Shown piece by piece: positions 30,315 through 40,450 of a DNA stretch of 64,000 bases. The notes beneath the pieces are model-generated. The model ran no database searches. It was not told where the DNA came from and saw only the letters and a program-made list of their open reading frames with translations. The first letter of the stretch is position 1; every line of letters starts with the position of its first letter. A program made the position numbers and the translations under genes. The DNA is from Hyaloperonospora brassicae. Taxonomy: Eukaryota > Oomycota > Peronosporomycetes > Peronosporales > Peronosporaceae. The stretch covers positions 62,001 to 126,000 of the forward strand of contig CANTFL010001372.1 in the NCBI GenBank assembly GCA_947650285.1, given 5' to 3'.

Positions 30315-31348
30315 CTACTGGGTGTCGACGTTTCCCCGTGCCGTACCAGGTTTCTGGTTGAGGCTGGGGTTTCGACCCGTAGGAGTCGGTTGTTGCTTAC
30401 GCAAAGGACAAGTGGGACGCAAGTGTTTAGTGCTTCCGCACATGTAACAGCGTCTCACCTCCTGTCGTTGCTCGGCAACATGAAGCTCAGCTTCACCTTC
30501 ATCTTCAGCATGGCTGCGATCCATCGGTTCTGGCTTACAGAAAGCCGAAGTCCTCGCAGAGGCCGCCCTCGCAAAGCTTGGGTTGTACCCATTCCAACCA
30601 AGTCTGGCCGACTTGAAGTTGTGCTTAGCATTTTGAGCGACGCTCACAGCTCCCTCAAAAGTAGAGGGATGAACCCGAAAACCTCGGTTCTGGCCACGCC
30701 AGTGCGGAGACCTTTTATGAAGACTGTCACGTAGACGGTCTCAGGGAGAGGGTCGGATTGCGTGGCAGCCATCAGAGTTTTCAACTCCTGGACATTGTCC
30801 GTTAACTCGTTCTTACCCTGACGGGTAGACAAGAAGCGCGAGCGCACGCGATATGCCTGGTTAGGCGGCGAGAAACCTCGCAATAGGTCCAACTTGAGCG
30901 AATCCCACGTGGGAAACGCCAAGTTGACCGACGTGCCACACGTCAAAGCCCACTCTCTCGCTCTTCCATCGAGCTTGGAGATAGCCAACGAGACCCGCTG
31001 GTTCTCAAGTGAGATAAGACCAGAGTCCATGGCCATCTCAATATCACGGATCCAGAGGGTCAAGTTTTCCCCCTCCTTCCCGGAGTAACATTTAACGTCC
31101 ACCCGAAGGGGACGAGGCTTAGCCTCTTCTGGCGGCATAGCCACATAACGTGTCGGCATAGCCGACACTACTTGGTTTTGAACCTGGCCCAACACGGCCG
31201 TTTCATACTGCATGAAGGTCTCGACTCGTGCGTTGAGCACATCGGGACCCTGTGCAGCGAGATACTCCACGTACTCAGGGCCTACGGCCGCGGCCAGCTT
31301 ATCATGCGCGACCTTTTGGGCCTCAGAGAGAGGTGTGGATTGCTCCAT
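30315..31348 (-). pseudogene. gag, frameshifted (element C)
   Basis: The 234-residue N-terminal part (from MEQSTPLSEAQKVAHDKL) carries the retrotransposon gag domain (NLTLWIRDIEMAMD, FPTWDSLKLDLLRGF) and stops at 30644. The last ~110 residues, including the zinc knuckle CYMCGSTKHLRPTC, are in another frame (30315-30647). In element D the same gag is a single intact ORF. Confidence 0.88.
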
Positions 31349-31388
31349 CCTCGCAGAGGATCAGTCGTACCGACTCAGGTGTAGATTG

Positions 31389-31404
31389 ACTACTAGTGCT
31401 ACCA
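31389..31404 (-). other. primer binding site, element C
   Basis: The minus strand reads TGGTAGCACTAGTAGT two bases inside the 5' LTR. The first ten bases are identical to those of family 1, suggesting the same primer tRNA. Confidence 0.7.
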
Positions 31405-31406
31405 AG

Positions 31407-31882
31407 TGTAGCGGAGCTACACAGCTCCTTAAGTCAGAGGAAGACTTAACGCTCTTACGAGCAACTTTGGTTCTACGAACCCGACTCAGAGAGTCAACAA
31501 GCTCAGAGAGCTTACGGTCCCTGTTCCAGGGGGACCAAACGATTCAAGAGAATCACAGCACAGAGTGCTCAAGAGTAGCTACCTTCACAGGTATTGCTAG
31601 CTCCTACCGATCAAAGACGCCTCGTGAGGCACGTGTACTATGTTGATCAAAATGGGAACTGAATTTTTATTTCTGTAATTAACCTAAAAGAACACCTTAG
31701 AACAACTTGTTTAACCTGCCCTAAATAACCTCTTAAAAGCTCTCACAATCAATTGATGACAGACATCAGTCTTCAACAATTGATACACTCACTGTGTTCT
31801 AAAATTACTTTATAGGGTAACCCCCTCTCTTGTGTGCACCACACCTATCGTCGGCTACCAGCCGACGTGTAACCCCGTTACA
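31407..31882 (-). repeat. 5' LTR of element C (LTR type b)
   Basis: The 476-bp LTR starts TGTAGCGGAGC and ends CCCCGTTACA. Its variants (TCAACAAGCTC, GATTCAAGAGAATC, CTTCACAGGTATTGC, CTCCTACCGATCAAAG) match the LTR at 39977, not 24300. It is followed by ATGGT (31883-31887). Confidence 0.92.
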
Positions 31883-32818
31883 ATGGTTTTCTTGGCCGCA
31901 TTAAGTTCATGTCGTATGAGCTCGGATTTAGTGGCATGTTTTATCGGTTTTTTGGGATGAAGAGCATGAAAATGGCGGCTAACGATATTAGAGACCGATT
32001 TTATATGCTCATTTATATTGCATTTTGTGTCACTGACGTAAAACAGATTATTCACGTGGAGCAAGACGTATCATCACATAACACTGTTAGAATAAAGATC
32101 ACGTAAGCGCAAGACAAACATCGAAAGTGGCCAGGTGTGGTAGGTCCTGATACCATTATGATTTTGCAAGTATCGACAAACGTAACTAATTAAGTCATAA
32201 CAAGAGCATATGATGTTCTTTTTCAACTCAATATGAGAGAAGCCTAGATAATTAAACCGGATGCATGATCTTTTATTCTTAACGAATCGTGATTAAGTCG
32301 TAACTAATGAATGATTTTTTTAAGCACTGCTTCTATTATGTTTTGATAGAACACTCATGTAAATGACTTTCCTATCCCTCTTAAACCAGGCGTGATGCTG
32401 ATTAGTGACTTTGCTGGATAGTGCAATCATTGGTCAGGGCCACAATTTGGATATTAGTGCTGAAATAGTTTGTTGGGCTAATGTTCACATCATCAATCAT
32501 TATAATCACTTACGTTCTGGGGTCGCCCATGTCAACTGAGGCGCCGATGCCTGAACCAAAAGAGAAAGAGAGAAGCATCGAGTTATATTCGGGTACGCGT
32601 ACGACCATCTAAATTAAGATTTGTTAGCCACTTTCCAGCGATGTGAAATCGAACCGCCCCTGCGCGAGTATCTATCCACGTTCCTCCCGGTGCTAGTGCT
32701 AATCCACTCGGCCACCGGGGTCGGTATACTTTATCTGCCCCTACACAGCTACCTACACCGACCACAGTGTTAGCAGTTGCCTCAAAAGCTTACATACACT
32801 GGACGCACAGAGGGTGGT
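31883..32818. other. 936-bp spacer between inverted elements C and D
   Basis: AT-rich DNA without a gene, apart from the tRNA-like segment at about 32632-32725. It begins ATGGT and ends GTGGT, the reverse complements of the outer flanks of D (ACCAT) and C (ACCAC). This suggests that the spacer orientation is inverted relative to its flanks. Confidence 0.8.
32632..32725 (-). ncRNA. degenerate tRNA-like sequence (possible SINE head)
   Basis: On the minus strand, an A-box TGGCCGAGTGG (32704-32714) and a B-box GGTTCGATTTC (32645-32655) are about 50 bases apart. The intervening sequence is long enough for a Ser/Leu-type tRNA with a long variable arm. The acceptor and T stems do not pair well, so a functional tRNA is unlikely. 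A tRNA-derived SINE fragment or tRNA pseudogene fits better. Confidence 0.35.
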
Positions 32819-33339
32819 GGTAACGGTTTCACGTCGGCTGGTAGCCGACGATAGGTGTGGTGCACACACGCGAGGGGGCTACCCTATAAAGTAATTTTAG
32901 AACACAGTAAGCGTATCAATTGTTGAAGACTGGTGTCTGTCATCAATTGATTGCAAGATCTTTTAAGAGGTTATTTAGGGCAGGTTAAACAAGTTGTTCT
33001 AAGGTGTTCTTTTAGGTTAATTACAGAAATAAAATTCAGTTCCCATTTTGATCAACATAAGACACGTGCCTTACGAGGCGTCTTGATCGGAAGAGCTAGC
33101 AACGCCTGTAAAGGTAGCTACTCTTGAGCACTCTGTGCTGTGATTCATTTGAATCGTTTGGTCCCTCTGGAACGGGGACCGTAAGCTCTCTGAGCTGTTG
33201 ACTCTCTGAGTCGGGTTCTCTGAACCACTATTTAAGCTCTCTGTGCTGTTGACTCTCTGAGTCGGGTTCGTAGAACCAAAGTTGCTCGTAAGAGCGTTAA
33301 GTCTTCCTCTGACTTAAGGAGCTGTGTAGCTCCGCTGCA
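32819..33339 (+). repeat. 5' LTR of element D (LTR type a, with internal duplication)
   Basis: The first base is mutated (GGTAACGG instead of TGTAACGG) and the last bases are CTGCA. A 51-bp tandem duplication containing CTGTTGACTCTCTGAGTC (33183-33284) makes it longer than the other family-2 LTRs. Its diagnostic variants match the LTR at 24300. Confidence 0.88.
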
Positions 33340-33397
33340 CTCGGTAGCACTAGTAGTCAATCTACACCTGAGTCGGTACGACTGATCCTCTGCGAGG

Positions 33398-34432
33398 ATG
33401 GAGCAATCCACACCTCTCTCTGAGGCCCAAAAGGTCGCGCATGATAAGCTGGCCGCGGCCGTAGGCCCTGAGTACGTGGAGTATCTCGCTGCACAGGGTC
33501 CCGATGTGCTCAACGCACGAGTCGAGACCTTCATGCAGTATGAAACGGCCGTGTTGGGCCAGGTTCAAAACCAAGTAGTGTCGGCTATGCCGACACGTTA
33601 TGTGGCTATGCCGCCAGAAGAGGCTAAGCCTCGTCCCCTTCGGGTGGACGTTAAATGTTACTCCGGGAAGGAGGGGGAAAACTTGACCCTCTGGATACGT
33701 GATATTGAGATGGCCATGGACTCTGGTCTTATCTCACTTGAGAACCAGCGGGTCTCGTTGGCTATCTCCAAGCTCGATGGAAGAGCGAGAGAGTGGGCTT
33801 TGACGTGTGGCACGTCGGTCAACTTGGCGTTTCCCACGTGGGATTCGCTCAAGTTGGACCTATTGCGAGGTTTCTCGCCGCCTAACCAGGCATATCGCGT
33901 GCGCTCGCGCTTCTTGTCTACCCGTCAGGGTAAGAACGAGTTAACGGACAATGTCCAGGAGTTGAGAACTCTGATGGCTGCCATGCAGTCCGACCCTCTC
34001 CCTGAGACCGTCTACGTGATAGTCTTCATAAAAGGTCTTCGCACTGACATTGCCTGGACAGAGGTCTTTCGAGTCCATCCCTCGACTTTTGACGAGGCTG
34101 TAAGCACCGCTCAGAATGCTGAGCATAACTTTAAGTCAGCCAGACTTGGTTGGAATGGGTACAACCCAAGCTTTGCGAGGGCGGCCTATGCGAGGACTTC
34201 GGCTTTCTGTAAGCCAGAACCGATGGATCGCAGCCATGCTGAAGATGAAGGTGAAGCTGAGCTTCATGTTGCCGAGCAACGACAGGAGGTGAGACGCTGT
34301 TACATGTGCGGAAGCACTAAACACTTGCGTCCCACTTGTCCTTTGCGTAAGCAACAACCGACTCCTACGGGTCGAAACCCCAGCCTCAACCAGAAACTTG
34401 GTATGGCACGGGGAAACATCGACACCCAGTAG
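33398..34432 (+). CDS. gag polyprotein (element D)
   Basis: The intact 344-residue ORF starts MEQSTPLSEAQKVAHDKL. It has a gag capsid-like domain (NLTLWIRDIEMAMDSGL, SLKLDLLRGFSPPNQAYR, RQGKNELTDNVQELRTLM) and a zinc knuckle CYMCGSTKHLRPTC (C-x2-C-x4-H-x4-C) near residue 305-318. The next frame (protease) overlaps at -1, a common gypsy arrangement for frameshift expression. Because D is otherwise interrupted in pol, this gag may still be made and used in trans. Confidence 0.9.
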   Translation: MEQSTPLSEAQKVAHDKLAAAVGPEYVEYLAAQGPDVLNARVETFMQYETAVLGQVQNQVVSAMPTRYVAMPPEEAKPRPLRVDVKCYSGKEGENLTLWIRDIEMAMDSGLISLENQRVSLAISKLDGRAREWALTCGTSVNLAFPTWDSLKLDLLRGFSPPNQAYRVRSRFLSTRQGKNELTDNVQELRTLMAAMQSDPLPETVYVIVFIKGLRTDIAWTEVFRVHPSTFDEAVSTAQNAEHNFKSARLGWNGYNPSFARAAYARTSAFCKPEPMDRSHAEDEGEAELHVAEQRQEVRRCYMCGSTKHLRPTCPLRKQQPTPTGRNPSLNQKLGMARGNIDTQ

Positions 34433-34488
34433 GCGCGGGGCTGCCTTCTGGGGTAGAACTAAGTTCTGTCACATTTCTACGAGATAAA

Positions 34489-35904
34489 GTGAAACAGGGC
34501 TTAGCTCCACAGAGCTCCGTGCCAGCAAGCACAGAGCGTGGATACAAGCCTGGCTTGTTAGTCGCCGAGGCGATAGTTAAAGGCTTTGAGAAGCACTGGT
34601 CGATATTAATCGATTCTGGGGCGTCATGCAACTATGCTAGACGCCGTTCCCTTGAGGGAAGTCAGCGATATGCTGAGGCGCTCAAAGCGCACGACGGTGA
34701 TTCCATCACTGTTCGGTTAGCGACGGGTAGTCGCGTTACTGTGCCTAAAGTTCCGTTGAACTTGGGCGTGAAGTTTTTGGACTTTGATAGCCCAGAACGC
34801 TGGCTCTACCTTGACTTGGATTCGAGATACGATCTCATACTAGGTATGACATGGCTTGAACGCCATGAAACATGGATTGATTGGAGGACAAAGACCTTAG
34901 GCGCCACGCGCCATGTTCCTAGCGAAGCTTTGGAGAGTCGTGAACCTACCTTTGCTAGGCAACAAAAGAACTATTGGCGCGAGTCATTGACGGAAGATGT
35001 CAATGTGCTGGACATTGGTATGTCGGAGCTAACTAGCTCGAATGTCGATGACATAAATATTGAGCGGAGCTCTTCTAACGCGTTTGGAGAGAGTTATACT
35101 CCGTTGAGTGATACTCGTTGTGATACTGAGTCACTGCATGCGTCAAGCATGGTTGGCCTAGGGCCGAAACATCAAGAATGTAATTTCTATGATGTAAGTG
35201 CGGTGGCACGTGAAAATACACAGAGTGAGGACGGCCGAGGCGGCACCTCACTGAATGTCGGAAATGACATTGATGGCGAGAAGCCAGAGTGTTCAGGGCT
35301 AGGCCCGAATTCTGTACGTGAAGTGGTCCGTGTAAATCCACTGGGTGAAGTGTTCGAGTTACGTAAGACTTCACCAGATGTCGCTCAAGACATGAGCTCT
35401 CGTCTAGAGCGTGCTAAGATTAATAGCAACCACGAGGACCCGACTGTCCCGGCCTCTAGGAGGCGTACGGTTTCTGTGAGAAACCGATTCCAGCGTAGGG
35501 TGGTGACTGTTAAGCGCCCAACGTCTAAGAAGTCACGAATTGATAATAGTAACAATACACTATATACACTTGTCAATGGGTTGACTGGCCAGATCGATGG
35601 CAACATTAGTCTTGAGACTCTCCCATCCTTGGATACTCTCTTTGACCTAGACGAAATGTCTGACGGCGAATTTAGCCAAGCCTTGCAGGCAGGAGAATTA
35701 TCAGAGTTGGTGGCCATTCGGCCGGATATTGAGTTGAACGCATCCTCGTTATTGAACGAGTCTGTCCTTGAGGACACAAAGGCGGCATGGGATGCCCGTA
35801 GTGGATCCTCGATCCTTAAGGATCCTCTTGATCCGTTCTATCCTTTGGTAAAGAAGTTTCAGGACGTGGTGTGTCACAACCCACCGTCCGTCTTCTCCCG
35901 ATAG
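34489..35904 (+). CDS. aspartic protease and N-terminal pol linker (element D)
   Basis: The 471-residue open segment starts at a GTG by convention; the frame is open from within the gag end at -1. The protease active site is [17 protein letters not shown], the protease second half is [14 protein letters not shown], and a ~300-residue acidic linker follows. It ends at TAG 35902-35904, where the frame must shift to enter RT. The identical break occurs in C, so it is either an inherited lesion or, less likely, a recoding site. Confidence 0.82.
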   Translation: MKQGLAPQSSVPASTERGYKPGLLVAEAIVKGFEKHWSILIDSGASCNYARRRSLEGSQRYAEALKAHDGDSITVRLATGSRVTVPKVPLNLGVKFLDFDSPERWLYLDLDSRYDLILGMTWLERHETWIDWRTKTLGATRHVPSEALESREPTFARQQKNYWRESLTEDVNVLDIGMSELTSSNVDDINIERSSSNAFGESYTPLSDTRCDTESLHASSMVGLGPKHQECNFYDVSAVARENTQSEDGRGGTSLNVGNDIDGEKPECSGLGPNSVREVVRVNPLGEVFELRKTSPDVAQDMSSRLERAKINSNHEDPTVPASRRRTVSVRNRFQRRVVTVKRPTSKKSRIDNSNNTLYTLVNGLTGQIDGNISLETLPSLDTLFDLDEMSDGEFSQALQAGELSELVAIRPDIELNASSLLNESVLEDTKAAWDARSGSSILKDPLDPFYPLVKKFQDVVCHNPPSVFSR

Positions 35905-35926
35905 AGGTGTACGTCATGAAATTGAC

Positions 35927-36550
35927 TTGGTTCCTGGAACTAAATACTGCGTAACACGGCAGTGGCCTTTACCGAAGGAACAGTGTGACGTCATAGACGA
36001 CTTCTTTCGTGCAAAGCACGCAGCAGGAATGGTGCGTGAGAGCAAATCTCCTCATTCCACGCCGACCTTCTGTGTCAAAAAGCCCAATGGAAAGTGGCGC
36101 ATTGTTCATGCTTACAATAAGCTTAATGCTGCCACGATCCCGGCTCAGACACCAATCCCTCGAAAAGATGTTCTTCAGAACAATATGGTGGGATGTACAA
36201 TGTACAGTGCACTCGATTTAGTCGATGGTTATTACCAATTACTTATGCGTGAGAAAGATATTCCGCTAACAGCGGTGAGTACCCCGAGCGGTATGCTCTG
36301 GGAGTGGCTAGTTATGCCACAGGGCTTGTCAAAAGCCCCAGCTACGTTCAGTCATCTTGTGACGCAACTGTTTAGACCTCACAGAGGTTATGCACAGACG
36401 TACTTTGATGACATCTTTGTCCATAGTCGTGCTATGAACGTTCGGTCAGATGTGGATAATCACATTGACCATTTACGAGCGGTGCTCGACTGCATGCGCA
36501 CGAATAAGTTGTACGCCAACGCGTCTACGTGCATTTTTGGTGCAGAATAG
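35927..36550 (+). pseudogene. reverse transcriptase segment of pol (element D)
   Basis: The segment has the same content as 28197-28820 in C. It opens VPGTKYCVTRQWPLP, holds MPQGLSKAPATF and YFDD, and ends at TAG 36548-36550 after FGAE. The thumb and connection continue in frame afterwards (IPFLGCFIGKQGLRADP). Confidence 0.88.
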
Positions 36551-37471
36551 ATTCCCTTTTTAGGGTGCTTTATTGGTAAGCAAGGCCTTAGAGCGGATCC
36601 CGCCAAGGTAAAAGCCATTGTTGATTGGCCGGTTCCAAATAACCAAAAGGACTTACGTAAGTGGCTTGGCCTCGCCAATTACTTACACAAGTACTGTGCG
36701 AATTATGCAGACATGGCTCGACCATTGACCAATCTCCTTAAAAAGGATGTAGAATGGTGCTGGACTAGCACTGAGCATGATGCTTTTCAAGCAGTCAAGG
36801 AGAGTCTCCTACATGCGCCCATATTGACTTTGCCTGATCCTGAGCGATATTTCAGTGTCGTCTGTGACGCATCTGACTTTGCCATCGGCAGTGCTCTGTT
36901 ACAAACAGATGATGATGGGCGGGAACACGTTATTGCGTTTGAGTCCCGGCAGCTGAAAGCAGCTGAAAAGAACTATCCTGTTCATGACAAAGAGCTACTT
37001 GCAATGAAATATGCTTTAGTCGAATTCAGAGTTCATCTGCTTGGCTCTAAGCCTATTGTGATCTATACAGATCATGCGTCATTACGCACTGTGACCCAGT
37101 CGCCTCACCTCTCTCAGAGAATGGCTCGTTGGCTCTCATTCTTTACCGAGTACAACTTCGAGGTGAAGTATAAGCCGGGCAAGCAAAATGCTTTTGCTGA
37201 TGCGTTGTCACGTAGACCTGACTATGAGCTTTCTCATGTTACGACTCTGTCGTCACCGGTAACAGACCTAATCCGCACGGCATTTGCCAAAGATGAACAT
37301 TGTGTAGCTTTGCTACGTGCTCTAGGGAGCGAGGAGTTTCAAGACTCGGACATAAAATTGTCGGCACGTTTACGTGCGAGGTTACATCGATATTCCATCG
37401 ATCAAGGCCTGTTGTGCTATAGCACGGATATGGAGGATACTCCCCGTATTGTTGTACCTCATGATGAGTAA
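36551..37471 (+). pseudogene. RT thumb and RNase H segment of pol (element D)
   Basis: This is in frame with the RT segment across the TAG. It covers the RT/RNase H connection and the RNase H core (FSVVCDASDFAIGSALL, IYTDHASLRT, FADALSRRPDYE), ending at TAA 37469-37471. The first ATG in the segment is at 36713. Confidence 0.87.
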
Positions 37472-38335
37472 TTGAAGTATCGGATCCTCCATGAGGCGCA
37501 TGATACTGCGGTGAGCGGTCATCTCGGTCGAGAGAAGACCTACGGCTCTGTGAGCCAATGCTATTGGTGACCCAAACTTTACAAATGGGTAAGCACATAC
37601 TTGCGTGCGTGCGAAACGTGTCAACGGGTGAAACCCTCACCACATGCGTCTGCGCCGCTCGCTAGTCTCCCTATACCCTCTGGTTGCTGGGAGTCTATCA
37701 GCATGGATTTCATGTTCGGTCTGCCGAAAGATAAGCAAGGCAATACGGGTATTGTGGTCTTTGTTGACCGTTTGAGCAAGATGGCTCACTTGGCGGCTGT
37801 GCCAGATACCGTTGATGGTAAAGGTACAGCTATGCTGTTTATCGATCGCGTGTTTCGACAACACGGCTTGCCTGTGGCAATTGTCTCTGACCGAGACCCT
37901 CGCTTCACTGGGAAGTTTTGAAATTCCATCTTCAAGGTGCTCGGCACACGTTTGGACATGTCGACAGCGGATCATCCGCAGACCGATGGTCAAACCGAGC
38001 GAGTCAATCGCGTTATCGGTGACATCTTGCGCAGCGTTTGCGCTAATACACCAAAACGTTGGAGTTCGATACTCCCTGTTGTTGAGTTTGCGTTAAATAA
38101 TGCTGTTCACGCCTCTACAGGCTTTACTCCGTTCTACGTGAACGGTCTCACACACCCTCGCGTTCCGTTGACGCTACCACTGTGTGGTCCAGGGCTTGGT
38201 GGGGGAGAGATGGCCGATCGGCTTGCAAATATCAGCCCTGCTACTGTTCATAAACAGGTAAGCGAGTTTCTCGCAACGCGATTGAATGTCTTACGACACG
38301 TACGTGATGCACTGGCTGATAGCCAAGATAAATAA
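37472..38335 (+). pseudogene. integrase (element D), stops at 37568, 37919 and 38333
   Basis: One frame contains the zinc-binding region (HDTAVSGHLGREK, ACETCQRVK), the first Asp (SMDFMFGLPKD), the second Asp (VSDRDPRF) and the third catalytic region (STADHPQTDGQTERVNR). It is broken by TGA 37568 (Trp intact in C), TGA 37919 (shared) and TAA 38333 (shared). Integrase would cut and join the element ends during insertion; this copy cannot make it whole without read-through. Confidence 0.88.
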
Positions 38336-38455
38336 ACGGAACAAGCTGATGCTAAAGAAAGAGGATTTATTGAACGTTCTGAGGTCAGAGACCAAGTTCT
38401 ACTAAATGCTAAAAACCTACCTACAAATGTAGTATCCGCCGTCTTCAAGACGAAG

Positions 38456-39049
38456 TTGCGCCCGCGCTTCATTGGACCCTTTATGGTCGTCGCAAAGAAG
38501 GGACTTGCGTATACGCTCAACCTTCCGCGCAAACTGCGCACACACCATGTGTTCTACGTTGGCATGCTTAAGCCGTATCGGGATCCGTCCCACGTGAACT
38601 TGGAGGCACTTGCGCCGGGTAGGTTGGCTTTGCCATCGGCTGCTGAATCCGTATCAGGAGGTCAAGCTGAGCCTCCATCCGGGCTTGGCCCAACTCCAAC
38701 GCCCGAACACGGGCTCGCATTGCGTCGAACGCACTCTGGGTCTGACCCAACGTCTCAAGGAGACCGCTCAGCTCGAGAAGCACCTTCTCGTGCTCCTTCT
38801 TCGGTATACCGACCACCTCCGACGCTGCTCGATGAGCAAGGGAACCGCCAGTTCCATGTGGAACGAATCCTGAAGCGACGTCGTCGTCAGGGTCAATACC
38901 AGTATCTGGTAAAGTGGCGAGGGTGCCCGGAGTCCGAGAACTCGTGGGAATTTGAGGTACCCCTTCGGCAGGATTGCCCATACGCCGTTGATGTTTTTGA
39001 ACATCGTGGCAGGGGTCATCCTTCGACCGATATCGCTTCCAACCAATAG
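38456..39049 (+). pseudogene. integrase tail and chromodomain (element D)
   Basis: Counterpart of 25698-26291: RPRFIGPFMVVAKKGLAYTL, a Pro-rich linker, then the chromodomain RQFHVERILKRRRRQGQYQY and LVKWRGCPESENSWE. The frame is open but isolated by the upstream TAA at 38333. It overlaps the antisense ORF on the minus strand. Confidence 0.8.
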
Positions 39050-39869
39050 TGGTGGAAGCAGGTGAGTAGTTGGGTACCGCTTGACCAACACCCACACCAA
39101 CCGGCACAGCCTAGCCATAGCGTGTGCGAGTTCGCAACTGGACTCTGGCATTAAGCTTGGCATAGTCATACCGAAGCTTTCGTTCGAGACGAACATCTGC
39201 CACATTGGCACTTGCTCTGAGAGCTAGCATGCTGCTGAGGTGACATTTCCGGTGCACCCAGCGCACAAAAGTGTTGTTCTCCTCCTTTGGAGATTCGCCT
39301 GCGAATAAGAGGATGGGTATACCCCTCATCGGTGGCACCGGTGCACCCCGTGCTTGCGTGTCAAGTCGCAACTTGTATTGACTTAGAGTCGTCAAGTGGG
39401 GTCGCAGGTACCTCTCACGAAGCGCCTGTCGGCTCGCCACTTCATCAGAAGATGTCGGCTCAGCGCCAATGGCCCACGTTGCCAAGGAACGACCTGTCGT
39501 TTGGCGTATACGCTCTTCCACATTGAGTGGCGTGAACTGATAGCCACGACTACCCTCAAGGTCTGCAGCAAGCTGCATACGGCGCTGAGCGCTCTCCTCT
39601 TGTTGGATTATCAACTCTTGTTGCTCATCGAGCGGGTTGGTGATGATGTGTTCACCTGCATCTGTTGCATGATGCTGGGTTTCTAACGCGGTGGTATCAC
39701 CACGCTCGGCAAATGGGTTTGGTGCAGTATGAGGCGATGCCTCTTGCACTGGTGAGTTGGACATTGTCCGTTCTTTACCACGGACATCGGTATCACTACC
39801 ATAGTCCTCCTCCACATTAATGCCGAGGTAAGAAGAGAGAGTCGGGGACTCGTAAGGTGGCGATGCCAT
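38568..39869 (-). CDS. antisense ORF in the 3' region of element D, coiled-coil protein of unknown function (one internal TAG)
   Basis: Mirror copy of the ORF at 24878-26179: ATG at 39869, TAG at 39111-39113, end at 38568. The two copies differ by very few residues (for example V to I in QQELVIQQ). The frame has survived alongside a sense pol frame that has accumulated several stops in the same element. Confidence 0.6.
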
Positions 39870-39964
39870 GGTGTTTCGTGTTTTGCAAATCGTGAGGTTA
39901 GAGCGCACACACACCGTCCTCTTCGAGGAAAAGTTCGATTGACGTTTTGTGGTAACGTCAGTCT

Positions 39965-39976
39965 GGTGGGGGAGGG
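39965..39976 (+). other. polypurine tract of element D
   Basis: GGTGGGGGAGGG lies directly before the 3' LTR at 39977. Confidence 0.75.
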
Positions 39977-40450
39977 TGTAACGGGGTTACAAGTCGGCTG
40001 GTAGTCTACGATAGGTATGGTGCGCACAAGAGAGGGTTACCCTATAAAGTAATTTTAGAACAAAGTGAGTGTATCAATTGTTGAAGACTGGTGTCTGTCA
40101 TCAATTGATTGCGAGAGCTTTTAAGAGGTTATTTAGGGCAGGTTAAACAAGTTGTTCTAAGGTATTCTTTTAGGTTAATTACAGAAATAAAAATTCAGTT
40201 CCCCTTTTGATCAACATAAGACACGTGACTCACGAGGCGTCTTTGATCGGTAGGAGCTAGCAATACCTGTGAAGGTAGCTACTCCTGAGAACTCTGTGCT
40301 GTAATTCTCTTGAATCGTTTAGTCCCTTAGGAACGGGGACCGTAAGCTCTCTGAGCTTGTTGACTCTCTGAGTCGGGTTCGTAGAACCAAAGTTGCTCGT
40401 AAGAGCGTTAAGTCTTCCTCTGACTTAAGGAGCTGTGTAGTTCCGCTACA
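39977..40450 (+). repeat. 3' LTR of element D (LTR type b)
   Basis: The 474-bp LTR starts TGTAACGGGG and ends CCGCTACA. Its diagnostic variants match the LTR at 31407 rather than its own partner at 32819. It is followed by ACCAT (40451-40455). Confidence 0.92.

Larger units (their letters stand above)
24300..31882 (-). mobile_element. Ty3/gypsy chromovirus element C (family 2), defective
   Basis: On the minus strand the order is 5' LTR (31407-31882), primer binding site, gag, protease/linker, RT, RNase H, integrase, chromodomain, polypurine tract and 3' LTR (24300-24770), with a plus-strand ORF at 24878-26179. It is an inverted near-identical copy of element D. Its flanks do not match each other (ACCAC on the left, ATGGT on the right) but match those of D in reverse complement. 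It shares at least four stop codons and a frameshift with D. It also has its own gag frameshift and a TGA just after the protease active site. Confidence 0.95.
32819..40450 (+). mobile_element. Ty3/gypsy chromovirus element D (family 2), defective, inverted relative to C
   Basis: On the plus strand the order is 5' LTR (32819-33339), primer binding site, gag, protease/linker, RT, RNase H, integrase, chromodomain, polypurine tract and 3' LTR (39977-40450). An antisense ORF on the minus strand occupies 38568-39869. gag and the protease/linker are open. RT through integrase lies in one frame broken by TAG 36548, TAA 37469, TGA 37568 (private to D), TGA 37919 and TAA 38333. The 5-bp flanks are GTGGT and ACCAT. 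Confidence 0.95.

Noticed and set aside
24300..40450. Repeat-induced point mutation as the cause of the shared stops in C and D
   Set aside because: The stops fit C-to-T/G-to-A changes, but the two copies remain nearly identical elsewhere, without the dense transitions such a process leaves. It is also not known in oomycetes.
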